From: CAYXDO01 sp964463485
Lineage (GTDB): Bacteria; Myxococcota; Kuafuiibacteriia; Kuafuiibacteriales; Kuafuiibacteriaceae
Length of the DNA stretch: 47,244 nucleotides
Reading direction: 5' to 3'
NCBI GenBank assembly: GCA_964463485.1
Contig: CAYXDO010000082.1
Coordinates: forward strand, 1 to 47,244
The position numbers and the translations under genes are program-made. Positions 27,448 through 35,164 of this stretch are shown here, piece after piece. Position 1 is the first letter of the stretch. Every line of letters starts with the position of its first letter. The notes beneath the pieces were generated by a model that worked only from the letters and a program-made list of their open reading frames with translations, had not been told where the DNA came from and made no database searches.

Positions 27448-28884
27448 TCAGGGTTCGGCGACCAAGGAGACGATTCCGGTGACGAGGCCCAATCCGGCGG
27501 TCAGCCCGAGGCCGACGGCCCAGCCTCGCTTGGTCGCCACGCTCTCTGCGAGCCGATCGCGCTCGTCGCCATCGTGGGCCTCGAGATAGCGCGTATGTTC
27601 GGACGTAGCCTGGATACCTTGCCACACGGACCCGGAGAGTGCGACAACGCCGACACCGAACGCGACCCAACTCAGCCATGGGTAGGGCGCTGACACCGAC
27701 GAGTCGGAGATCGTCGCGAGGCCAGCCGCGTACCCCCCGAGAAAGCGCTGTCCGAAGGGCTCGGCAAAGATCGCGGGCAGGCTCTCGGTGCCCCGCTCGT
27801 GTCTCCACTCCCCGAAATCCGTGGCCGATGACGACACGTGAACGGACTCGCCGGCCTTGGAACGCGCGACGACCCTGCCGGTCGGTCCGACCACAACGTA
27901 CGATCGGCGTGCGTCGAGGGTAACTCGGCCAACGCGGCCGGGCTCACGATGGAGCTCCGCGTGTCTCAGCCCTCGATCGTCGATGACGAGGAAGTGTCCT
28001 TCGACATCAGCCTCGAAGCTCACCGCGGGACCCGATCGCACCGTCGGAGCGAGGGCGGCGTGCAGCTCGACGGCCGGCGCCCGCACCCAAACACGAGGTC
28101 GCCCGAGCGGCGCCGGCACGCCGAGGTTGGCGGCGGCGAGGAATGCCTCGAGCTCGTAGTAAGTCACGAGCCCATCGACGTCGGCGTCGGCTGCCCCGAG
28201 CAACCCACTTCGAACCTCGTGACTGAACAACCCACCCCGAATTTCAGACCATTCGTGTGTCGGTCCCTCCCCGCTCGTCGCCAACGCAGCTCCCGCCGTG
28301 GGGTGCGCGCCGAGGGTCTCGGACGTCAAGAACGACTCGAACGCTCGATCGACGTCTTCGTCGCCGCGGGCGTTCACGAAGTGGTACGCGCTGCACGCAT
28401 CGACGATCACGTGTACTCGGTCGAACGACTTTGCCGCGAGCACCTTCTCGTGCAGCGCGTGGCGCTCGACCGAGCCATCGAGCAGCTTGACCTCCCCCTC
28501 TCCGCCACGAACTCGCCCGTGACCCACGTACACGAAGAGGAGCTCCGTTCGCTTGCCATCACTTCGAGCAAGCTCCGCTCGCGTCTTCAATTCCGAGAGG
28601 CTCTCGTCCAGCGCGAGGAGAGTCGGCGCGCCGGCAACGGACGCTACGTCAGGGAAGAGCTTCTGGCTGTCGGGATCCAGCACCGTGAGGATTCTCGCTT
28701 CGTCGACACGCGTCGACAGGAGCTCGAAGTAACGAGCGGCGTCATCGTCGGCGAACTGAAGGGGTGCACCGCCATCGAAGCCAACACTCACTCCAACGAT
28801 CAGCGCAGCCCGATAGGGCACAGCCGCAGCCATCAGCGCGGCCCAAATCATCGGCATCCCGTGCGACGAAGACTCACCGGACAC
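27448..28884 (-). CDS. Secreted or membrane caspase-like peptidase with EF-hand and two C-terminal spans (locus 2)
   Basis: 478 residues from GTG 28884, which lies 9 bases after the anti-sigma stop; ATGs at 28857 and 28851 are alternatives. The N-terminus is hydrophobic (MIWAALMAAAVPYRAALIVG). The caspase core carries His122 in FVYVGHGRV and Cys164 in VIVDACSAYH, and a first strand RAALIVGVS. Residues 233-244 are a perfect EF-hand loop (DADVDGLVTYYE), placed just as in the paralogue at 2056-3783 (preceded by GGLFSxxVRS). Two hydrophobic segments follow near the C-terminus (about 405-425 and 455-475). It ends the operon that starts with moaA. Probably a calcium-controlled protease at the envelope, released or controlled by the sigma/anti-sigma pair upstream. 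Substrate unknown. Confidence 0.85.
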   Translation of the reverse strand: MSGESSSHGMPMIWAALMAAAVPYRAALIVGVSVGFDGGAPLQFADDDAARYFELLSTRVDEARILTVLDPDSQKLFPDVASVAGAPTLLALDESLSELKTRAELARSDGKRTELLFVYVGHGRVRGGEGEVKLLDGSVERHALHEKVLAAKSFDRVHVIVDACSAYHFVNARGDEDVDRAFESFLTSETLGAHPTAGAALATSGEGPTHEWSEIRGGLFSHEVRSGLLGAADADVDGLVTYYELEAFLAAANLGVPAPLGRPRVWVRAPAVELHAALAPTVRSGPAVSFEADVEGHFLVIDDRGLRHAELHREPGRVGRVTLDARRSYVVVGPTGRVVARSKAGESVHVSSSATDFGEWRHERGTESLPAIFAEPFGQRFLGGYAAGLATISDSSVSAPYPWLSWVAFGVGVVALSGSVWQGIQATSEHTRYLEAHDGDERDRLAESVATKRGWAVGLGLTAGLGLVTGIVSLVAEP

Positions 28885-28893
28885 TCCAGAGAC

Positions 28894-29673
28894 TCAGCGG
28901 CTCCTCACATCGAGGACGAGCTCGGCGATCGACGACACGTCTTTGCTCGTGGGGTCGACCTCCCCGAGCACGACGCTCAAGAACCTCAACCCGGGCGGCC
29001 CGCGGACCTCCGCGGAACCCATGACGGAGCTCGTGCCGGCTCCGAGCGGGCCTCGGAGCACGTCGATGCGCTCCGCGTTCCCCAGCCAGACGTCAGGTGA
29101 CTTGCCGTCATCGCTGCTCAGGTCGAGCTTGTCTGCGAACCAGACCAGACTCACCGGACCCGACGTCGGACTCCGTAGGCTCACTCTCACCTTGAGCTGG
29201 TCTCCCACGAAGACGATGGCTCGGTCCCTCAAGCCTCGAACCTCCCCTTCGTTACTCACGGAAAAGACCGTCGCCGACGCGCCGGCCATCTCGCCTCCGC
29301 GCGCGACGAGCTCGGAGGGTCGTTCCTTGGAGAGCCAAGCCGGCACCACGACCCCGACCAACGACACAGCAGCTCCGAGGGACAGTCCGAAGATCAGCAT
29401 CGGCCACTTACCCCTCGAGTGCACCGATTGATCTTCGAAGAGCGCCGCTGCGACCCGCTCGACCTCCGACGGAGAAGGCGCGACACACTCAGGTCCGTGC
29501 GCGACGACGCGCTCGACCAGCCAGAGCCGCTCGTAGCGTTCCCGGCAGGGTGGGCACTGGACGAGGTGTCGCTCGAGGTTCGCCCGATCACTCCGGTCTG
29601 GCGTCCTCAGGAAGGCCGCGTCCACCAGTCGTGGACCGAGACCGTCCACACAAGTCAGTCGCTCCGTACTCAT
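28894..29673 (-). CDS. Zinc-finger anti-sigma factor with DUF4384-like outer domain
   Basis: 259 residues from ATG 29673, overlapping the sigma factor stop by 4 bases (ATGA). Residues 36-43 carry the HxxxCxxC of an anti-sigma zinc finger (HLVQCPPC: His36, Cys40, Cys43). One membrane span is at about 91-112. The outer part (about 130-259) is beta-rich with features like DUF4384: GDQLKVRVSLRSPTSGPVSL and LRFLSVVLGEVD. Similar strands occur in the partner of the locus 1 caspase. It most likely holds the adjacent sigma factor at the membrane until an extracytoplasmic signal arrives, and may couple that signal to the caspase encoded 9 bases downstream. Anti-sigma identity is confident; the outer domain assignment is inference. 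Confidence 0.8.
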   Translation of the reverse strand: MSTERLTCVDGLGPRLVDAAFLRTPDRSDRANLERHLVQCPPCRERYERLWLVERVVAHGPECVAPSPSEVERVAAALFEDQSVHSRGKWPMLIFGLSLGAAVSLVGVVVPAWLSKERPSELVARGGEMAGASATVFSVSNEGEVRGLRDRAIVFVGDQLKVRVSLRSPTSGPVSLVWFADKLDLSSDDGKSPDVWLGNAERIDVLRGPLGAGTSSVMGSAEVRGPPGLRFLSVVLGEVDPTSKDVSSIAELVLDVRSR

Positions 29674-30386
29674 GGTCCCAACCCCAACGAGAGGAGCGCG
29701 ACGATCGCGTTCGGAAGCGTAGCGACGCTTCGGGCGCCGTGGGATTCGCGATAGGACTCGAGGTAGCCGGAGCGTTGCATGTGCTCGAGGAAACGCCGTC
29801 TCACGAGGTCTTCGGTCGTTCGCACTTTGCTGCGCGTGAGTCCGAGACTCTTGGCCGCGCCCTCCGCCGAGAGGCCCTCCTCGAATCTCGCGGAGAAGAC
29901 CCCGAGCTCACGGGCGTTCAGGCTGCTCTTGAATTGCTGGACCAGCGACGCAACCTCCCGGGCCTCCAGAATCTCATCCGCGCTTCGATCGCCGGACACG
30001 ACCTCCTCGTTGGGCTCGCCCACGTCGATGACCACGGGAGCGCCCGATCGAAAGCGAAAGAGGATCGGCTGCTTCGACTTGAGATCGTTGATGACGAGGT
30101 TCTGGGTGATTCGGAGCAGGTAAGGTCGATATGCGCTGATTCCGTCGAAGGCGAGCCTCGCCCTCTCCTCGAAGGCCCGTCGAAAGACTTCCTGGAGCGC
30201 TGCCTCGATCTCGTACCCTCCGCCGAATCCGCGAAATCGGCAGGTTCGTCCGGCCGAGGTGAAGCTGAAGCCGCGGCGTAAGAAGGCGGAGACGTCCGCG
30301 ACATAGTGGCGGTAAACGGCGAGGAGGGACGACTTGTCCCCGCGACGGAAACCTTCGAGGAGCGCACGATTGCCATCGAAGATCAC
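29670..30386 (-). CDS. ECF-type RNA polymerase sigma factor
   Basis: 238 residues from GTG 30386, overlapping the upstream MYXO-CTERM gene stop by 4 bases. Region 2 is seen in YEIEAALQEVFRRAFEER and PYLLRITQNLVINDLKSK (the DNA-melting helix). A linker rich in Glu and Asp follows. Region 4 helix-turn-helix is near residues 155-200 (LSAEGAAKSLGLTRSKVRTT). The C-terminal 25 residues are an extra tail ending LSLGLGP. Coupled to the anti-sigma gene downstream. It probably transcribes this operon and others in response to an envelope signal. The promoter it recognises is not visible to me. Confidence 0.87.
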   Translation of the reverse strand: MIFDGNRALLEGFRRGDKSSLLAVYRHYVADVSAFLRRGFSFTSAGRTCRFRGFGGGYEIEAALQEVFRRAFEERARLAFDGISAYRPYLLRITQNLVINDLKSKQPILFRFRSGAPVVIDVGEPNEEVVSGDRSADEILEAREVASLVQQFKSSLNARELGVFSARFEEGLSAEGAAKSLGLTRSKVRTTEDLVRRRFLEHMQRSGYLESYRESHGARSVATLPNAIVALLSLGLGP

Positions 30387-31546
30387 GAGCGGCGCCTCCA
30401 GCCGAGCGAAGACATGAGGAGGCCGAGGATCATCAACGTACTCATGGTCGGTCCGGGAGCGGCCGAGCAGCCCGCCGAATCGGACTGAGCGGAAGCAAAC
30501 GAAGGCTGTCCTGGGGGGGTGATTCGGGCTCGCACCTTGCGTCTCTTGGCGTCCGTGACCGAAACCTCGACGGCCCCCTCGACGCCCGTGACCCGAAGCG
30601 TGCGGCCTTGGGTCGTGACCTCGAGCTCCCGACCAGCGTCGTCGACGGCGAGCGCCGCGAAGGGGGGCGTGCCGCCGAAGACACCGAGCTCCACGGCCCG
30701 ACTATGCAACCTAGGCTCAGGGACCTCGAGCTCAAAAACTTTGAGCTCAAAGATACCTTCCGCAGGAATGGTGATTAGGCTCGCGAAGCTGGTGAGGCCC
30801 CCAGCGCTGGCGGTCACCACCGTCCTCGTCACCCCAACGACCGGCGAGCTCGTGAAACATCCTGACTCACTCGTGGTGAGCTCCCGGCCAAGAGGGTCGG
30901 CGGCTTCGAGGCACAGCCTTCGCTGGCCGCCCGAAGGCGGAGCGGCCTCCGCAGAGCCTACCCACACAAGGGGTGCGTCAGGAGAGCACAAAGTGCGGCG
31001 ATCCATCCCAACTCCCCCCGATGGTCCGATGACCACGGAGTCCACGGCGTGACAGGCGCCGTCGTTTGGCACCAGGAAACCTCGAGGTGTGACTTCGGCC
31101 CGGTCGAGCCACAACCTCGCCCAGTTTTCGCTCGCCGAGTCGAGCCGCACGGTCGTGGCTCCAGCTCCGACCTGCAGCTCGACGGAAGCCTGAGGCGCCT
31201 CGCCGACGCACACCTGAGTCGTCGCCAAGAGTTGCTCGCCGAACAGGTCCGTGACCGCGACCTCGACCCGGCGGCAGCCCGGCGTCTCGAACCCAACTCG
31301 GCACGTAGCTCCTCGACACCGCGGGTGAGCCTCGAGCGAGCCCCAATCGAAGGCGATCGCCGTCGATCCAGCCACACTCGCGGTGAGCACACGCTCCGCA
31401 GGAGGCTCCCCCTCGCCGCTGACCAACAAGGTGACTTGTCCGCTCGCCTCGGTCGTCATCGAAGACACTGCCATGATCACGAACGCGCGCACGACGACGC
31501 TCCGCCCTCCCCTACAGGCGGCCTCGGACGATTGGCGAAATCTCAC
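30383..31546 (-). CDS. Exported protein with MYXO-CTERM-like C-terminal anchor
   Basis: 387 residues from GTG 31546, overlapping the previous gene's stop by 4 bases. A basic N-terminus leads into a signal segment (VVVRAFVIMAVSSMTTEASG). The middle is beta-rich, with several Cys pairs (RCRGATC, ETPGCRR) and repeated sandwich-like strands (VFGGTPPFAALAVDDAGREL). The last 30 residues match the MYXO-CTERM pattern: AGCSAAPGP, a hydrophobic stretch (TLMILGLLMSSLG), then WRRRS. Such tails mark sorting to the cell surface in myxobacteria, with processing at the Cys by a rhomboid-family (rhombosortase-like) or related protease. Fourth from the end of the moaA operon. No enzyme activity is assigned. 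Confidence 0.8.
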   Translation of the reverse strand: MRFRQSSEAACRGGRSVVVRAFVIMAVSSMTTEASGQVTLLVSGEGEPPAERVLTASVAGSTAIAFDWGSLEAHPRCRGATCRVGFETPGCRRVEVAVTDLFGEQLLATTQVCVGEAPQASVELQVGAGATTVRLDSASENWARLWLDRAEVTPRGFLVPNDGACHAVDSVVIGPSGGVGMDRRTLCSPDAPLVWVGSAEAAPPSGGQRRLCLEAADPLGRELTTSESGCFTSSPVVGVTRTVVTASAGGLTSFASLITIPAEGIFELKVFELEVPEPRLHSRAVELGVFGGTPPFAALAVDDAGRELEVTTQGRTLRVTGVEGAVEVSVTDAKRRKVRARITPPGQPSFASAQSDSAGCSAAPGPTMSTLMILGLLMSSLGWRRRS

Positions 31547-33135
31547 CGAAAAACCTCCGGCTCCAGCATCTCGAGGTCCCCACGGACCCCCACCGCGAGG
31601 AACCTCCCGCTCTCCTCGAAGGCAACCAAGTCCGTGACCGCGCTCGGCAAAACAGAAACCAACTCGACGGTGGAGCCCACGAGGAGCGTCCTACCATCCG
31701 ACGTACCGACGACCACTCGATCGCGGAGACGCCTGGGCGGCGCAGTGATCGGCGCGCCCACGGAGACCGCGCGCCCCGAGACGTACCGCAGCTGATCCCC
31801 AGCCGCGAAGACCAACTCATTGCCGAGCTCACAAGGGGGAAAGACGACTGGAGCGCCGAAGACGCCGTATTCGACGGCGGAGGAAGCAGTGAGTCCTTTG
31901 ACGACGCCCGTAATCGCGCCCGAGACGATGAGCTCGCCGGAGCCCGATCGGAAAGGTTTGGCGACGACCGCTTCGTTCAAAGATGTCGCAATCACCCGAG
32001 CGCCCGAAGAGTCGAACCCCATCACCGCGCCCGACAGATCGGCCGCTGCCAGCCCGTGCTCGTCGACGAGAGCAGGCGCACGAAGGGTCGAGCCAAAGGT
32101 CGCGATCGTCTCGGCGATCCCGTCGGGCGCTTCGAACGTGATGAGTTGGCGCCCGACGCCAACGGCGACGCGTTTGGAGATCGACGAGAGGGACGTCGAG
32201 CCTTCAGCGCGAAGATCGAGGATCCGAGGGTCTGATGAAGAATCGACGAACACGAGGTCGCCGCCCTCGGTCAGCGCCATCGCTCCGGACCCTACGGCCG
32301 TCAATGCAATCACTCCGCCTCCGAGACTCCAGCGACCGTGGGCGTCGCCCGACGAGGTCTCGAGTTGGAAGACCTCACCGGACGAGTCCCCTACCCAGAC
32401 GACTCCCGCGGAGACTGCGACTCGTGGGAGCGCATGGACTCGAAGTGCGAAGGCTCGCCTGTGAACCTCGACCCTCCGAGACGAACGCGTGGTGCGCCCG
32501 CCCTGAGTCAGCCTCGCGGTGAGCTCGAGGAGCGCGGGCAGTCTGGGACCCACAAAACGCGGGTCGACCTGCCCAATCCAGCCCGTCGAATTTTCGGTCA
32601 TGCCCACCGGCCGACCGTTCGCCTCCACGACCAGGGTGCCCTTCCTTCCCGGATCGAGCGCCGTGATCACGATGGGAATCGGCCCGTCACCGATGTGAGC
32701 CTGCGTGCCGTCCGGCGGGTCGACGATGCGAAGCGCGCTGAGCGAATGAAGCTCGAGCCTCACGGAGAGCTCTGACCACGCGGGCACGACGATCGGCGTC
32801 TGGTCGCTCGCCGCCACTGCTTCTCCGTCCGTGAGTGCAGTGACACTCACGAGCGCCGATCCGGCTGGAATGGCCGAGAACTCACGAACCACGTCATCTT
32901 TTGGCCGGGAGATCGTGGCGCCGAATTCACGCTCTTCGGAGCGCACGTTCATCTCGAGCAGAGTGGCCTCCGAAGGAACTCCGAGCAGCTCCAAAATCAG
33001 CGACCCGTCGACTCGGTCGAGCGCGCACGCCGCCAAACAGAGCGGACCGAGCGCGATGACGGGGCGCAGATTCACCGGTGCCCGGCGGGAGTGAATCCCG
33101 CCGACCGGGCAGCCTCGCTTCGCTCGGCGCTTCAT
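31543..33135 (-). CDS. Beta-propeller lipoprotein
   Basis: 530 residues from ATG 33135, which overlaps the moaA stop by 4 bases (ATGA). The frame extends upstream to 33456 but that runs through moaA in another frame. Residues 1-35 form a lipoprotein signal (VIALGPLCLAAC) after a basic N-terminus. A beta-sandwich (about 45-220) is followed by a propeller-like region (about 230-530) with repeating GxVWVGDSSGEVFQLE-type strands (VAVGVGRQLITFEA; ELIVSGAITGVVKGL; LVFAAGDQLRYVSG). PQQ-like or WD-like propellers fit. Anchored outside the inner membrane, it is probably the sensor or ligand-binding part of the operon's signalling system. Inference only. Confidence 0.75.
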   Translation of the reverse strand: MKRRAKRGCPVGGIHSRRAPVNLRPVIALGPLCLAACALDRVDGSLILELLGVPSEATLLEMNVRSEEREFGATISRPKDDVVREFSAIPAGSALVSVTALTDGEAVAASDQTPIVVPAWSELSVRLELHSLSALRIVDPPDGTQAHIGDGPIPIVITALDPGRKGTLVVEANGRPVGMTENSTGWIGQVDPRFVGPRLPALLELTARLTQGGRTTRSSRRVEVHRRAFALRVHALPRVAVSAGVVWVGDSSGEVFQLETSSGDAHGRWSLGGGVIALTAVGSGAMALTEGGDLVFVDSSSDPRILDLRAEGSTSLSSISKRVAVGVGRQLITFEAPDGIAETIATFGSTLRAPALVDEHGLAAADLSGAVMGFDSSGARVIATSLNEAVVAKPFRSGSGELIVSGAITGVVKGLTASSAVEYGVFGAPVVFPPCELGNELVFAAGDQLRYVSGRAVSVGAPITAPPRRLRDRVVVGTSDGRTLLVGSTVELVSVLPSAVTDLVAFEESGRFLAVGVRGDLEMLEPEVFR

Positions 33136-34166
33136 CCGCCGATATAAGACATCTCGATTCGACGCCGAGTCGAGCCGGTCGACCGACCGATCTGCGCCAG
33201 TCCGCTCGAAGCCTGTGTTCGAATCTCGCTGTAACGATCTTCGCGGCTCGACCATCGATCGGCGATGGCCGAGCGGATCTCTTCGCGACTCGTCCCATCG
33301 CGAAGCAAGGCACGGAGGTCGAGCCCCGAAGTCGCGAACAGGCAGGTGTACAGCTTTCCGTCGGCGCTGAGGCGAGCGCGAGTGCAGCCGTGACAGAAAG
33401 GCTGCGTCACTGACGAGATCACACCGAGCTCGCCGGCTCCGTCGCGATACTTCCAACGTTCGGCGACCTCACCCTCTCGGGTCGGCTCGACCGGCTCGAG
33501 AGGAAAGACGCGATCGATACGCTCGACGATCTCGCGCGAAGGCACGACGTCCTCGAGCCTCCAGCCGTTGGTCGAGCCGACGTCCATGAATTCGATGAAT
33601 CGAACGACGGAGCCCGTTCCGCGAAAGTGCCTCGCGAGATCGAGGATCCCGCCATCGTTCACGCCGCGCTTCACCACCGTGTTGATCTTCAGCGGAGTCA
33701 ACCCAGCCGCTTCGGCGGCCTCGATTCCGGCGAGCACACGCGCTACCGGGACGCCCACGTCGTTCATTTGGCGAAAGACCACGTCGTCGAGCGAGTCGAG
33801 GGAGACGGTGACTCGGCGCAGACCCGCTTCCCTGAGTCGCTGGGCCTGCTCCGCGAGCAGCACGCCGTTGGTGGTCAGCGCGAGGTCGTTTGCGCCCTCG
33901 ATCGCCGCGAGCTGTTCCACGAGGACGTGCAGATCCCTGCGCATCAAGGGCTCACCGCCAGTGAGTCGGATCTTCGTGACTCCGAGCTCGACGAACGCCC
34001 GCGTGATCGACGCGATCTCCTCGTAACTCAGCAAAGCGGTTCGGTTCATGAACGAATACTTCGGACCAAAAACGTCCCGCGGCATGCAGTAGGTGCAGCG
34101 AAGATTGCAGCGGTCCGTGACCGAGATTCGCAAGTCACGCGCTGTGCGTCCGAAACGGTCGATCAC
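33132..34166 (-). CDS. moaA: GTP 3',8-cyclase, radical SAM enzyme MoaA
   Basis: 344 residues from GTG 34166, chosen because family members start with the VIDRFGRxxRDLRISVTDRC block. The open frame begins at a TTG at 34196. The radical SAM cluster motif is CNLRCTYC, the SAM-binding GGEPL follows, and the second iron-sulfur cluster is CHGCTRARLSADGKLYTC near residue 250. The C-terminus ends in the conserved GG needed for activity (SYIGG). It catalyses the first step of molybdenum cofactor synthesis with MoaC. No other moa genes are in the window, and the gene heads an operon with unrelated surface and signalling proteins, which is unusual. Confidence 0.95.
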   Translation of the reverse strand: MIDRFGRTARDLRISVTDRCNLRCTYCMPRDVFGPKYSFMNRTALLSYEEIASITRAFVELGVTKIRLTGGEPLMRRDLHVLVEQLAAIEGANDLALTTNGVLLAEQAQRLREAGLRRVTVSLDSLDDVVFRQMNDVGVPVARVLAGIEAAEAAGLTPLKINTVVKRGVNDGGILDLARHFRGTGSVVRFIEFMDVGSTNGWRLEDVVPSREIVERIDRVFPLEPVEPTREGEVAERWKYRDGAGELGVISSVTQPFCHGCTRARLSADGKLYTCLFATSGLDLRALLRDGTSREEIRSAIADRWSSREDRYSEIRTQASSGLAQIGRSTGSTRRRIEMSYIGG

Positions 34167-34301
34167 CCGTCCGTAAGCTAAGGCACCGTGGCACAAAAAA
34201 CCAGCAACTCGGTGCCCTCAGAACGACACACCAAGGGTCCGTATGCTACGGCTGCAAGCGGTTGCGAGCACATCAGCGTCAGCGCTCGGGGATGGCAGTA
34301 G

Positions 34302-34982
34302 TCAGGGATGGGCGTACACGAACACTTGCAGAAATCCCACCGGGCTTGCGCCGGAAATCTGGACCGACACTTCTCGAACCATCATCAGCGTCGGCGAGGC
34401 GTCGATGGCGCCCGCCAGATCGACGATAGCGCGTGCGGCACCGGTCACGCGCATCGAGATCGCGGCGCGAAGCAACCATCGATCACGCTCGCTTGGCCTG
34501 ATCTCGATTTCGAGCGCGAGCGCCCGAGCCTTGGCGAGCTTTTGCAGCTGCGACAGGACCTCGGCGTGATCGATCTTCGCCGGGAGCGCAGCCGGGGTCG
34601 GGAGCGAAAGAGGCGCCGAAGAGGGCTTGGCCGCGATCGCAAAATCCGCGGATCCGGCCGAGGTGATCGTGACTTCTTCGAACGGCTCGGGACGAGTGAG
34701 GCGCTCCGCGGCCTTGGCGGCGAGGTCAGCGCCTCCGCTCGCGCGGACCGTCAGCGTGGAAGCGCCGGCGACGAGGTGGATGAGCGTCGCGTCCTGGATG
34801 GCGTCGAGCAGCGCGATGGCGTACCTGCCTCGGCCATTTCGCGACCTCTCGTACGAGAGCTCTCTGACCTGCCTATCGACTTCTCGCGTTTCGGCGCCGG
34901 CCACCACCGGCGAGGGGGCCTCTCCGGTGCGCCCGCGGAGAACACGGAGCCCTAGAGCCACAGCCACTCCGAGCAGGAGCAC
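34302..34982 (-). CDS. Membrane-anchored PilO/GspM-like protein
   Basis: 226 residues from GTG 34982; no upstream ATG exists after an in-frame stop. Residues 2-15 (LLLGVAVALGLRVL) are an inner-membrane anchor. A helical or unstructured region follows (about 20-135). The C-terminal 95 residues resemble the ferredoxin-like domain of PilO/GspM (LPAKIDHAEVLSQLQKLAKA, then RDRWLLRAAISMRVTGAARA, VDLAGAIDASPTLMMVREVS, FLQVFVYAHP). This fits an assembly-platform protein of a type IV pilus or type II secretion system, but neither pilN, pilP, gspL nor gspD is nearby, so the call is tentative. It lies 135 bases upstream of moaA on the same strand. Confidence 0.45.
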   Translation of the reverse strand: MLLLGVAVALGLRVLRGRTGEAPSPVVAGAETREVDRQVRELSYERSRNGRGRYAIALLDAIQDATLIHLVAGASTLTVRASGGADLAAKAAERLTRPEPFEEVTITSAGSADFAIAAKPSSAPLSLPTPAALPAKIDHAEVLSQLQKLAKARALALEIEIRPSERDRWLLRAAISMRVTGAARAIVDLAGAIDASPTLMMVREVSVQISGASPVGFLQVFVYAHP

Positions 34983-35164
34983 GATCAGAATTCGCGTGGA
35001 GATGCCTCATGCGAGCCTTGATACCAGCGAGGGTCAAGTGGCGCGAAGGCCTCGGAGGTTCCACCGGCCAGCAAGGTAGGGCGCAGGACGCACATGTAAG
35101 CAGACGACCCATCGGCGCATTCTCGCATCCAAAAGACTGCAAGGCGCCGTAGTCTCGGAGGTGG

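Noticed and set aside
27838..29100. A 420-codon plus-strand frame over the caspase and anti-sigma genes
   Set aside because: The minus strand shows catalytic motifs, an EF-hand and 4-base overlaps; the plus frame has no recognisable feature.
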